64,000 nt of DNA from Bradyrhizobium septentrionale. Lineage in GTDB: Bacteria; Pseudomonadota; Alphaproteobacteria; Rhizobiales; Xanthobacteraceae. The notes beneath the pieces are model-generated. The model was not told the origin of the DNA and made no database searches. It saw only the letters and a program-made list of their open reading frames with translations. Positions 23,479 to 32,633 of this stretch are shown here, in pieces. The DNA lies in assembly GCF_011516645.4 (NCBI RefSeq), contig NZ_CP088285.1, positions 9,318,501-9,382,500 of the forward strand, read 5' to 3'. Position 1 is the first letter of the stretch, and every line of letters starts with the position of its first letter. Made by a program: the position numbers and the translations under genes.

Positions 23479-25356
23479 TCACGTGAGCTGCAGCAGCGCG
23501 TCGTACATCTGCTTGATCGACGACATCACGCGCGCATTGGCGGAATAGGCGTTCTGCAGCGAAAGCAGATGCGCCATCTCCTCGTCCATGTTGACGCCGG
23601 AGGTCGAGTCCATCTTGGTCTGCAGCGTGTTCAGCACGACGTCCTGGCCGTCGGCCAGTTGCTTGGCGGCGGTCGCCGACTCGCCCTGCTGGCTGATGAA
23701 CTGCTTGGCGAAGTTCAGCAGCGTGCCGGTGAACGGCGCGCCCGTGGTGCCAAGGCCGGTCTGCGGCGAATAGCTGTACGAGGCGTTCGACAGCTGGTTC
23801 AGGATCAGGTTGGCGCGCGTGGTGTCGCCGGCCGGGGTCTGCGGATTGGTCGAATAGATGACCATGCGCGAGGGATCGCCGACCAGCGCGGTGTTGACGC
23901 TGATCCGCGCGGCAAGGCCGGTGGTCTGCGAGCCGTTCGCGGTGATCGCGCCGGTGTAGAGCCCGCCATTGTCGGTGAACAGCGGAAGCTGCGGATCGCC
24001 CGATGTCAGCGACGAGACGGTTGACGTGACCGACGCCGCGGTCACGTCGGCCTTGTTGGCCGCGCCGTCGTCGAGCACGCGCAGCGTCGATCCGGACGGA
24101 TTGGAGAACTGCAGGCCGGTTCCGCCGAGCGCCCCGTTGAGCTGCGACAGCACCGAGCTCATGCCGCCGGAGAAATCCACTCCCAGGACCTCGTCGTTCG
24201 GATCGACGGTCGCGGTGTTGCTCAGTGGCAGCACGCTCGGATCGTCGACGCGGACGATCGACAGATTGTGCGTGAGGCCTGTGGTGTTGTCCTTGTAGGA
24301 GACGTGGATGGTATTGCCGCTCTGCAGTCCCGAGAGGTCGAGGTCGAAGCCGGACTGCGCCCCCGCCGTCGCGGCAGTGCCGGCGGTCGTCTTGTCCGAC
24401 AGCGCGCTCGACATCGCGGCGGCGAACTGCTCGATCTGCGTCTGCGCCTGCGCCAGCGTGTTGTCGCGCAGCTCGAGATAGGCTGCGATCTTGCCGGAGC
24501 GGATCGAGTTGGTCGACACCATGTCGTAGGTGCCGCCATGCGGGAACGTGATGGTGATGGTGCCGACGGTGCTCTTGGTCGGATCGGTATTGTACAGCGT
24601 GTTGGGCGTCATCGTGCCCTGGGCGTTGAAGCTGAGCGCCGCCGCCTCGGTGCCGACCAGCTGCACGCCGGAATTGGTGAACACGGTCACCTGGTTCTGG
24701 CTGTTGGTGACGGTGCGGATGTCCATCAGCTGCGAAAGCTGCGTGACATAGCGATCGCGCTGATCGAGCAAGGCCGCGGTCGACGCGTCGGCCGTGCAGC
24801 CATTGGCCTGCAGCTGGACATTGAGACGTGCGATCTGCTGCAGCGCGTTGTTGGCGGTGTTGATGGAGTCGCTGATGCCGGCCTCGGCGTTGGCGCGCAG
24901 CGTCTGGATGCCCTGCGAGGTCGCGTTGAGCTGCTGCGCCATCGATTGCGCGGCATTGACGACGCCGATGCGGGCCGATTGCGATTCCGGGCTGGTCGAC
25001 AAGCCCTGGACCGCGGTCAGGAATTTGTTGTAGGCGTCCTCGATCGTGCCGGTGGAGTCCGGATTGCCGTACACACCCTGCAGATTGGAAAGGAAATCCG
25101 AGCGGACGTCGGCGTAGGCCGCTCCCGAGGTCTCGGTGCGCAGCTGGGTCTGCAGGAATTCGTCGAGCTGGCGGTTGACGCCGGTGATGAGGACGCTCGA
25201 TCCGTACTGGCCGGTGGTGCCGGTGACCTGGTTGAGCGTCTTCCTGACGTAGCCGGGCGTCTCCGCGTTGGCGACGTTCGACGACACGAGCGAGAGCGAG
25301 GCCTGCGTGGCGCGCAGGCCCGACATCGCGGTGGAAAGGGCTTGGCCCAAACCCAT
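23479..25356 (-). CDS. flgK: Flagellar hook-associated protein FlgK
   Basis: 625 residues. MGLGQALSTAMSGLRATQASL, SNVANAETPGYVRK and the C-terminal EEMAHLLSLQNAYSANARVM are FlgK hallmarks. It forms the first junction layer on the hook tip. It lies 46 bases downstream of flgE and just before flgL on the same strand, with no promoter or terminator between. FlgN-like chaperone for it is encoded at 17424-17921. Confidence 0.95.
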   Translation of the reverse strand: MGLGQALSTAMSGLRATQASLSLVSSNVANAETPGYVRKTLNQVTGTTGQYGSSVLITGVNRQLDEFLQTQLRTETSGAAYADVRSDFLSNLQGVYGNPDSTGTIEDAYNKFLTAVQGLSTSPESQSARIGVVNAAQSMAQQLNATSQGIQTLRANAEAGISDSINTANNALQQIARLNVQLQANGCTADASTAALLDQRDRYVTQLSQLMDIRTVTNSQNQVTVFTNSGVQLVGTEAAALSFNAQGTMTPNTLYNTDPTKSTVGTITITFPHGGTYDMVSTNSIRSGKIAAYLELRDNTLAQAQTQIEQFAAAMSSALSDKTTAGTAATAGAQSGFDLDLSGLQSGNTIHVSYKDNTTGLTHNLSIVRVDDPSVLPLSNTATVDPNDEVLGVDFSGGMSSVLSQLNGALGGTGLQFSNPSGSTLRVLDDGAANKADVTAASVTSTVSSLTSGDPQLPLFTDNGGLYTGAITANGSQTTGLAARISVNTALVGDPSRMVIYSTNPQTPAGDTTRANLILNQLSNASYSYSPQTGLGTTGAPFTGTLLNFAKQFISQQGESATAAKQLADGQDVVLNTLQTKMDSTSGVNMDEEMAHLLSLQNAYSANARVMSSIKQMYDALLQLT

Positions 25357-25402
25357 GATCTGTACTCGCCTTTACTGCTTCGCACGTGCATCGTCGATGC
25401 GA

Positions 25403-27214
25403 TCAGCGCACGACGTTCAGGAGATCCTGCACCATTGAATTGGTTGTGGTGATGACCTTGGTGTTCGCCGAATAGGCCTGCTGGGTCACGATCAGCTTGG
25501 TGAACTCGTCGGCGATATCGGTGTTCGAGCTCTCGAGCGACGAACCGACGATGGTGCTGCCGCCCTTGCCGAACAGCGCGCCACCGGACTCGTCGGTCGC
25601 CTCGAACGCACCGCCGTCGATGCGCTTGAGGAAGTTGGTGCCGTTGAAGGTCGCCACCGAGATCTCGGCGAGGTCGATGTTGCGGCCGTTGGTGTAGTTG
25701 CCGACGATGCGGCCGTTGGTCGAAACGCTGACCGACTGCAGCTGGCCGGCGGGAAAGCCGTCCTGCTGGATCTGGTTGACCTGGACGTTGCCGTTGGCGT
25801 CCGCGAACTGGGTCACGCCGCCGGAGCCGAAATTGATCACGGGGTTGCCGAGCGACACGCCGTTGACGACCGCATTGTTGAGCGCCACCGAGGAGATCGC
25901 CGGCGACATCTGGCCGTTCGAGGCGAAGGTGAAGTTGATGTTGGCGTTCTGCCAGGAGACCTGCGTGCCGGTCGCATTGGGATTGACCTGATAGAACAGG
26001 TTCCAGGTATCGGTATGCCCGGAGCCCAGCGAGGAGCTGTCGGTCTTGGCCCAGCGGAATTGCAGGTTCACCGGCGCACCCGACACGTCGTAGGCCGTGA
26101 CCGCGCCGCCCGAGACGGATTCGTTCAGGAAGGTCGAGTTGTCGTTGCCGACGACCTGGCCGGTGCCGACCGTTCCGCCGCCGCCGCGGTTCGCAACGGC
26201 CGAGCCGGTGAAGCCGAGCGCCGCGAAGGCTGCGGTGTTCGAGCTCGTTACGTTGAGATCGGCCGCGGTGCCGGAGTGCATCGTGATCGAACCGTTGCTG
26301 GCAATCGTCGACGAGATCCCGGAGGCAGTGATCGTGTCGATCTTGTTGAGCAGCGTCCCGATCGTGTCGGTGATATTGAGCTGGTTGCCGGTGGCGCCCG
26401 AGGCGACAAAGGTCAGGACGGTGCCGTTGACCGTGATGGTGTCGCCCGCCACGAAATTGGAGGCGATCGAGTTGCTGGGCGCGGTACCGTTCAGCGCGGT
26501 GGCGAGGGTATTGGCCACCGACGGCGTCGCCTTGTTGTTTTGTGCGGTGCCAGTGACGGAGGAGTCGGTCGGGGGCGCGGCCGGCGTACCGATCACCAGC
26601 GGGTTGTGACCGGCACTGAACGCGCCCGGCCGCAGCAACTCGGAGCCGGGAACCGAGGTGTCGTGCGCGGTGGTCAGGGGGTAGGAAGCGAGGTTGGCGC
26701 GATAGTCGATCTTGGTGGTCTGCTGCGCCGGCAGGAAATCGTTCTTGAATTGCAGCACCTGCGGCGAAGAGCCGGCGGGGTTGCCGGTAGTCGGATCGAT
26801 CGGCACGCCCTCGAGGTAATAGCCGGCGCCGTTGACCAGATAGCCGTCCTTGTTGAGCTGGAAATCGCCGCGGCGGGTGTAGCGGTCGACGCCGTCGAAC
26901 ACCGGCGCACCGTCGGTGAAGCTGCCGGGCTTTTGCACCGCGAAGAAGCCGTTGCCGTTGATCGCCATGAAGGTCGCGACCGATGCCGACTGCACGTCGC
27001 CCTGCACCGAGTTGGTCGAGCGCGACTGCGCGGTGACACCGCCGGCGAGCTGCGCCGTCAGCGCGGTCTGCGGGACGAGGTCGAGGAACGAGGTATCGAT
27101 GCGCTTGAAGGCGGTGGTCTGCGAGTTGGCGATGTTGCCGGAGATGTTTTCGAGCGCGTACGACCCTGCGCGCAAGCCACCGACCGCCGTCGTAAGAGCG
27201 CCGAAGATACCCAT
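25403..27214 (-). CDS. flgE: Flagellar hook protein FlgE
   Basis: 603 residues from the ATG at 27214, which has GGAGAA six bases upstream. MGIFGALTTAVGGLRAGSYA, ISGNIANSQTTAFKR and the C-terminal EFTKLIVTQQAYSANTKVI are the conserved hook D0 ends. It is larger than the enterobacterial hook protein because of a central insertion; residues about 251-334 (AGDTITVNG, FVASGATGNQLN, FAALGF) form the module shared with FlgL. A perfect sigma-54 promoter lies 70-85 bases upstream. First gene of flgE-flgK-flgL. Confidence 0.95.
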   Translation of the reverse strand: MGIFGALTTAVGGLRAGSYALENISGNIANSQTTAFKRIDTSFLDLVPQTALTAQLAGGVTAQSRSTNSVQGDVQSASVATFMAINGNGFFAVQKPGSFTDGAPVFDGVDRYTRRGDFQLNKDGYLVNGAGYYLEGVPIDPTTGNPAGSSPQVLQFKNDFLPAQQTTKIDYRANLASYPLTTAHDTSVPGSELLRPGAFSAGHNPLVIGTPAAPPTDSSVTGTAQNNKATPSVANTLATALNGTAPSNSIASNFVAGDTITVNGTVLTFVASGATGNQLNITDTIGTLLNKIDTITASGISSTIASNGSITMHSGTAADLNVTSSNTAAFAALGFTGSAVANRGGGGTVGTGQVVGNDNSTFLNESVSGGAVTAYDVSGAPVNLQFRWAKTDSSSLGSGHTDTWNLFYQVNPNATGTQVSWQNANINFTFASNGQMSPAISSVALNNAVVNGVSLGNPVINFGSGGVTQFADANGNVQVNQIQQDGFPAGQLQSVSVSTNGRIVGNYTNGRNIDLAEISVATFNGTNFLKRIDGGAFEATDESGGALFGKGGSTIVGSSLESSNTDIADEFTKLIVTQQAYSANTKVITTTNSMVQDLLNVVR

Positions 27215-27282
27215 GACATGTTCTCCAATTCGATTCCCGGCGGCTGGCAATCACAAGAGTGGCCGCATCGGCGGAGCATGTC

Positions 27283-27297
27283 GCAAGGGTCGTGCCA
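27283..27297 (-). promoter_or_regulatory. Perfect sigma-54 promoter of flgE-flgK-flgL
   Basis: The minus strand reads TGGCACG-ACCC-TTGC, an exact match to the RpoN -24/-12 consensus. The predicted start near 27271 leaves a leader of about 57 bases. It is the strongest such element in the window. Confidence 0.85.
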
Positions 27298-27323
27298 GGA
27301 AACGAATCGTAACAAAATCATGC

Positions 27324-27357
27324 GCTTGAAAAAAAAGCCCCGGCCGTTTAACCGGGG
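27324..27357 (-). terminator. Rho-independent terminator downstream of msrB
   Basis: On the minus strand CCCCGG-TTAAACGG-CCGGGG is followed by C and eight T residues. It separates the msrB transcript from the flgE promoter. It sits about 125 bases after the msrB stop, beyond a family B repeat. Confidence 0.85.
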
Positions 27358-27424
27358 CACAATTGCCGGGCAGGCAACAATTGCCGGGACGGAGCGCCGT
27401 TCCGACCGCGCTCTTTCGTTATAG

Positions 27425-27475
27425 TTTGACGCGTTTTCTCGACGCGAACCGGCAGCCACTTCGCTTGAAAACGCT
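27425..27475. repeat. Dispersed repeat, family B, inverted copy
   Basis: It runs from TTGACGCGTTTTCTCGACGC to ACTTCGCTTGAAAACGCT and is the reverse complement, with few changes, of the copy at 33823-33879. It is an imperfect palindrome between msrB and its terminator. Confidence 0.7.
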
Positions 27476-27483
27476 ATGGCCCG

Positions 27484-27987
<504 letters not shown>

Positions 27988-28060
27988 TCATCTCCGTTTG
28001 CGGAGGGCCCAAGGTACGTGCCCACGGTTCGTTACCAGGTACGAACACCGCCCTCCGACG

Positions 28061-29548
28061 TTACATCCGCCCGTCGGATATCTGCTCACTTTCTTGCGAG
28101 GCGGGAGGATGCGGCTCCTCGGCCGGCAGGGTTGCGGGTGGCGGCATTGGCCGCGCCACGGGCACCGGCGGACGGCGCGGCGCCGGCCCCCTGGTTCCCG
28201 CCTTGAAATTGGCCTCGGCCAGCCGCGCCTCGCGGAGGCGTTCCTTCGCACGTGCACCCTCGCGGTAGCGCGCCAGGACGCCCGCGGCGGACGAGGCTCC
28301 CCTCGCCCACAAGCCGATGAAATGACCGGCAACCCGGCCGGTGGTACCGCCGGCCCAGACCAGCTCGAATGGCGAAAACAGCCGCCAGCGGTCGTCGCCC
28401 CACAGGATGCTGCGCGCGATCAACTGTCCGGCGAGCGCCGAGGTATTGAGCCCCTGCCGGCCAAAGCCGCTCGCCACCCACAGCCCTCTGCGCAACTGCC
28501 CGATCTGCGGCATGCCGTGCACGGTGACGCCGACCGCGCCGCCGAACATCTCCGCGATCGGAACCTTGCCGAGCTGCGGAAACACCGTGGCGATGCGGCG
28601 CTGCACCGCCGCGCCAAGGCGCTGCGGCCGCGCGTTCCAGGTGGTTTCCGGACTGGCCCACAACAGACGATCGGCATCGACGATGCGGAAATGGTCGATG
28701 CCGTCGCTGTCGGCGACCGAGCCGGAAAACGCGATGGTCTCCGAAAGCCGTTCCCCGAGCGGCTCGGTCAGCGCCGCATAGCGCCACACCGGTAGCAGCG
28801 TGTCGGACAAGCGCTTCAGCGGCGCACCGAGATGGATATTGCCGGCGAGGACAATATGGTTGGCGCGCAGCCGCGCCGTCGGCGTCACGATGCGTTTGCG
28901 GATGCCGGAAAAATCGATGCTGACGACCGGCGTCTCCTCGAAGATCCGCACGCCCGCCCGGGTCGCCAGCGCGGCGAGGCCGTGCACATATTTCCGGCCA
29001 TCGATCTGGAACGCCTTCGGATAATAGATGCCGTGGAAATAGCGGCCGGTCTTCAGCACGCTGCGCACACGATCGACCTGCCAGCCTTCGACCTCGGTCG
29101 CAAAATCCACACCCAGCGTCTGCAGCCGGCTGATCAGCGCCTCGCCTACATCGACATTGGATACTTCGAGCGCGCCATCGCTCGGGCTGATGCCCGGGAT
29201 CAGATCCTCGGTTGCGGTGGCGCGGACATAGTCGGCGCCCTCCTTCGACAGCGCCCACAATTCACGGGCGTCGTCGAGGCCGACACGCTCGATCACATCT
29301 GACATCGGCAGGCCGAAGCCCGGCATCACGGTGCCGAGATGGTGGCCGGAGGCGTTCCAGCCGACCTGGCGGCCCTCGAGCACGGCAACGCTCGCGCCGA
29401 GCCGCGCCGCCTCGCGCGCCACGGTCAGGCCGGCCAGCCCCGCTCCGACCACGCAGATGTCGACGTCGAGGTCGAATGCCAGACGGTCGCGGAACGGCGA
29501 TGCCGCCTCGTCAGGGCCGTCCGCCGCACTTGTGGAAGTCTCGCTCAT
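28061..29548 (-). CDS. FAD-dependent oxidoreductase (DAO/PuuB-like)
   Basis: 495 residues. The FAD-binding motif VVGAGLAGLTVAREA is at residues 33-47, preceded by a short acidic leader. VAVLEGRQVGWNASGHHLG, and a C-terminal VASGFGRQGLNTSALAGQL close the FAD fold, as in D-amino acid oxidase and gamma-glutamylputrescine oxidase relatives. The last about 45 residues are Pro-rich (RRPPVPVARPMPPP) and look disordered, an extension not needed for catalysis. Substrate unknown. Divergent from the SixA-like gene across 95 bases. Confidence 0.87.
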   Translation of the reverse strand: MSETSTSAADGPDEAASPFRDRLAFDLDVDICVVGAGLAGLTVAREAARLGASVAVLEGRQVGWNASGHHLGTVMPGFGLPMSDVIERVGLDDARELWALSKEGADYVRATATEDLIPGISPSDGALEVSNVDVGEALISRLQTLGVDFATEVEGWQVDRVRSVLKTGRYFHGIYYPKAFQIDGRKYVHGLAALATRAGVRIFEETPVVSIDFSGIRKRIVTPTARLRANHIVLAGNIHLGAPLKRLSDTLLPVWRYAALTEPLGERLSETIAFSGSVADSDGIDHFRIVDADRLLWASPETTWNARPQRLGAAVQRRIATVFPQLGKVPIAEMFGGAVGVTVHGMPQIGQLRRGLWVASGFGRQGLNTSALAGQLIARSILWGDDRWRLFSPFELVWAGGTTGRVAGHFIGLWARGASSAAGVLARYREGARAKERLREARLAEANFKAGTRGPAPRRPPVPVARPMPPPATLPAEEPHPPASQESEQISDGRM

Positions 29549-29643
29549 GGCGTTTCTTACGAACCGCTGCGGCGCTTGTCACCTTGTCCGGGGCATGAGC
29601 CTGTAGAATTAATGCGACCAGACCGAATCGAGAATGGAAGTCC

Positions 29644-30186
29644 ATGCGCCGTTTGCTGCTGCTGCGTCACGCCAAAACCCAAACCGACGCGCCTTCGGGG
29701 CAGGACCAGGACCGCCGTCTCGACGAGCGCGGCCACCGCGATGCGGCGGAGATCGGCGGCTGGATCGCCCGACACCCGCCCCTGCCCAACCTGGCGCTGG
29801 TGTCGCCGGCAGTCCGCACCACGCAGACCTGGGAGATCGTGCGCGAGGCGCTGAAGGGTGCTGGAGCTGCGCCGAAGGTCGAATTCGTGCCGGACCTCTA
29901 CGGCGCCGATCCGGCACAACTGCTGACCGCGATCCGGATGGCCTCGGTCACCGATCCGAAGCGGCTGATGCTGATCGGCCATAACCCCGGCATGCACGAG
30001 CTCGCGCTGACGCTGACCGGCAGCGGTGACGAGGCCGCGAAGCGCGCGCTCAGCGACAATCTGCCGACCTCGGGGCTCGCCGTCTTCGACTTCGCAACCG
30101 ACGACTGGAACGACGTCTCGTTCCGGCGCGGCAAGCTCGTCCTGTTCGTCAGCCCTAAACTGTTGAAGCAGGCCTCGCGCGGCTGA
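29644..30186 (+). CDS. SixA-like histidine phosphatase
   Basis: 180 residues. The RHG catalytic start is LLLLRHAKTQTD (His at residue 9), then RRLDERGHRDAA, SPAVRTTQTWE and the second catalytic His in LIGHNPGMHEL. This layout matches SixA, which removes phosphate from phosphohistidine in phosphorelay or PTS proteins. The target is unknown; an Hpt protein is encoded at 52527-52904 but there is no direct link. Confidence 0.88.
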   Translation: MRRLLLLRHAKTQTDAPSGQDQDRRLDERGHRDAAEIGGWIARHPPLPNLALVSPAVRTTQTWEIVREALKGAGAAPKVEFVPDLYGADPAQLLTAIRMASVTDPKRLMLIGHNPGMHELALTLTGSGDEAAKRALSDNLPTSGLAVFDFATDDWNDVSFRRGKLVLFVSPKLLKQASRG

Positions 30187-30343
30187 CGCGTGCGGACAGC
30201 GCCGCTCTGCCATGCTATATTGCTGTCGGCGCGACAGGGGGACCGGTTCGCGGCGACACGACAAGTTGCTTCAAGAAAAAGAAGGCGCGCGTCCCGGCAC
30301 GGGGACCAAACGGCTCCAGACCAATCGCGGACAGGAGGCGCAG

Positions 30344-30769
30344 ATGTATAGGTCCATTCTCGTTCCGATCGACCTCTCCGATACCGATCTGGCGAAGCCA
30401 GCGATCGCAACCGCTGCGACGCTGTCGCAGACATGGAACGGCTCGGTGCGCCTGCTCAACGTGCTGCCGATGACGCCGGTGATGCTCGCCGAATATGTGC
30501 CGGCGGATTTCGACAGCCAGCAGCGCGAAACGTCGGAAGAGGCGCTCGCGATCGTGGCGCGCGAATCCGGCATCGCACCCGAGCGCATCTCGGGCGTGGT
30601 CCGCCAGGGCGGCATCTATCACGAGATCCTCGAGGAGGCCGCGATCATGAAGGCCGACCTGATCGTGATGACCTCGCACCGCCCGGCGATGCGCACCTAC
30701 TTCCTCGGCTCAAATGCCGGACACGTCGTGCGCTACGCCAAATGCTCGGTGCTGGTGGTGCGGCACTAG
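30344..30769 (+). CDS. Universal stress protein (UspA family)
   Basis: 141 residues. MYRSILVPIDLSDTDLAKPA is the Usp start, and the nucleotide-binding signature G-2x-G-9x-G(S/T) appears near the end as MTSHRPAMRTYFLGSNAGHVVRYAKCSVLVV, slightly divergent (TSHR in place of GSRG). The start at 30344 follows ACAGGAGG. It stands 157 bases after the SixA-like gene and may have its own promoter. Likely a stress or respiration-linked regulator; role unknown. Confidence 0.9.
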   Translation: MYRSILVPIDLSDTDLAKPAIATAATLSQTWNGSVRLLNVLPMTPVMLAEYVPADFDSQQRETSEEALAIVARESGIAPERISGVVRQGGIYHEILEEAAIMKADLIVMTSHRPAMRTYFLGSNAGHVVRYAKCSVLVVRH

Positions 30770-30850
30770 GCTAGACAAAAACTCGAAAACAACCCCATGC
30801 ACAGTAGGGATTGGGGCCACTATAGTCTCAGCGCCGCACCACGCGGCGGC

Positions 30851-31087
30851 TCACCGGACCCGCACCAGCTCAAGGTCGAGATCGCCGGCGACGGCGGGCT
30901 CGATCTGGCAGCGCGAAATTCCGATATCGCGCAGCGTCCGGTCATCGAGCTGGCGCAGCGTCTTGATCGCCTCGCGGCGCACCCAGTGGGTCGCGAGTGC
31001 ATCGCCCCACGTTCGGAGCAATCGGAGCAATCCGCCCAGCATGCTGGACCGCGCGGGCGGTGACGCGGCTGAGGATATCGTCGTCAT
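30851..31087 (-). CDS. DUF1127 family small protein
   Basis: 78 residues from the ATG at 31087, six bases after AAGGAG (another ATG two codons earlier touches the Shine-Dalgarno). The C-terminal THWVRREAIKTLRQLDDRTL with LRDIGISRCQIE is the DUF1127 (YjiS-like) motif; small Arg-rich proteins of this family bind RNA or tune phosphate and carbon responses in some alphaproteobacteria. It is divergent from the MocR regulator gene, which might control it. Confidence 0.8.
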   Translation of the reverse strand: MTTISSAASPPARSSMLGGLLRLLRTWGDALATHWVRREAIKTLRQLDDRTLRDIGISRCQIEPAVAGDLDLELVRVR

Positions 31088-31225
31088 TGTCATCTCCTTC
31101 GATGCTCCTACAGCAAGGCTATGCCGTTGACGCAGATGCCGTTTTGGCGCCTGCGCCGTCGTCACCTCGGATTGCTTGCGCGCTCCTCGGTACAATCAGG
31201 GGCTTGTTCCCTCTTCAATGATCCG

Positions 31226-31267
31226 GTACATTGCTCGGAGCAAGTAAAACATTGCTCTCGGTGCAAT
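31226..31267. promoter_or_regulatory. Candidate MocR operator
   Basis: Two related sites lie just before the MocR start: TTGCTC-G-GAGCAA and ATTGC-TCTCGGT-GCAAT. Both are palindromic and both begin ACATTGCTC, so they also form a direct repeat 20 bases apart, as is common for MocR/GntR targets. Confidence 0.45.
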
Positions 31268-31268
31268 A

Positions 31269-32612
31269 ATGTCGCGATTCGAGTACCTGAAACTGGCGGA
31301 TACGGTGGCCGCCGAGATCGCCAGCGGCGCGCTCAAGGCGGGCGACCGCCTGCCGCCGCAACGCCATTTCGCCTATGACCGCAACATCGCCGTCTCGACC
31401 GCGAGCCGGGTCTATACCGAGCTGTTGCGGCGCGGATTGGTGGTCGGCGAAGTCGGCCGCGGCACCTTCGTGTCCGGCGAGGCGCGGCGCGGCAGCGCGG
31501 CCCCGACCGAGCCGCGCGGCGCCCGCATCGACCTCGAATTCAACTATCCGCTGCTGCCGCATCAGGCGACGATGATCGCCAAGAGCCTCGAAGGGCTCGA
31601 ACGGCCCGAGGTGCTCGAAGGCGCGCTGCGGCCGGCCACCAGCTTCGGCACACGGGCGGCGCGGACCATTTCCGCGGAATTCCTCGCGCGCAAGAGCTGG
31701 GCGCCGAATCCCGACCAGATCGTGTTCACCGCCAACGGTCGGCAATGCATCGCCGCCGCGCTCGCCGCCGTCGTGCCGCCCGGCGGACGCTGCGGCGTCG
31801 AGGCGCTGACCTATCCGTTCGTGAAGGGCATTGCCGCACGGCTCGGCATCGCACTGGTGCCGCTCGCGATGGACGAGCATGGCGTGCGCCCGGACGGCGT
31901 GCAGAAGGCGCACCGCGAGGCGCATCTGTCCGCGCTCTACATCCAGCCCACGATCCAGAACCCGCTCAGCATCACGATGCCGGCCGAACGGCGCGCCGAG
32001 CTGCTGCGCGTGACCGAGAAGCTCGGCCTCGTCGTCATCGAGGACGGCGTCTACGGTTTCCTCGACGACCAGGTGCCGCTGGCCGCGCTCGCGCCCGACA
32101 GCTGCATCCTGCTCGACAGCCTCTCGAAGAAGGTGGCGCCGGGCCTCGCGCTCGGCTTCATCGTCTCGCCGCCGCGGCTGCGCGAGAGCATCATGGCCGC
32201 GGTGCGCTCCGGCGGCTGGACGGCGTCGGGTTACGCCTTCGCCGCCGGGCAGCGGCTGATGGCCGACGGCACCGCCGCCGAATTGTCACGGCTGAAGCGG
32301 ATCGACGCCGGCCGCCGCCAGCAGCTGGCGGCGAAATATCTGGCCGACTTCGAGATCCAGACCAACCCAAAATCCTATCACCTCTGGCTGACCCTGCCGC
32401 CGCATTGGCGCTCGCAGACCCTGGTCGCCGCCGCGGCGCGCCGCGACATCGCGCTGACGCCGTCAACGACCTTCGCCGCCACGCCGGGACACGCGCCCAA
32501 TGCGGTACGGCTCGCGCTGGCCGCGCCGCCGCTGGAGCAGCTCGAGCTCGGCCTGCGGACACTGGCAGGAATGCTCGGCGCGACCGAAGAGGATTTTGAT
32601 TCGACGGAGTAA
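31269..32612 (+). CDS. MocR-type transcriptional regulator (GntR HTH fused to aminotransferase fold)
   Basis: 447 residues. Residues about 1-75 are a GntR winged helix (LADTVAAEIASGALKAGDRL, STASRVYTELLRRGLVVGE, GRGTFVSGEA). The rest is a fold-type I aminotransferase domain with the PLP Lys in DSLSKKVAPGLALGF and IEDGVYGFLDD before it. MocR proteins use PLP or an amino-compound as effector rather than catalysing. The divergent neighbour is the DUF1127 gene. Target unknown. Confidence 0.92.
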   Translation: MSRFEYLKLADTVAAEIASGALKAGDRLPPQRHFAYDRNIAVSTASRVYTELLRRGLVVGEVGRGTFVSGEARRGSAAPTEPRGARIDLEFNYPLLPHQATMIAKSLEGLERPEVLEGALRPATSFGTRAARTISAEFLARKSWAPNPDQIVFTANGRQCIAAALAAVVPPGGRCGVEALTYPFVKGIAARLGIALVPLAMDEHGVRPDGVQKAHREAHLSALYIQPTIQNPLSITMPAERRAELLRVTEKLGLVVIEDGVYGFLDDQVPLAALAPDSCILLDSLSKKVAPGLALGFIVSPPRLRESIMAAVRSGGWTASGYAFAAGQRLMADGTAAELSRLKRIDAGRRQQLAAKYLADFEIQTNPKSYHLWLTLPPHWRSQTLVAAAARRDIALTPSTTFAATPGHAPNAVRLALAAPPLEQLELGLRTLAGMLGATEEDFDSTE

Positions 32613-32633
32613 ACGCGACGATGTCGCGGTTCA

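Noticed and set aside
25017..27254. 745-codon minus-strand ORF in an alternative frame of flgE
   Set aside because: Arg-rich translation without domains; FlgE in the other frame is unambiguous.
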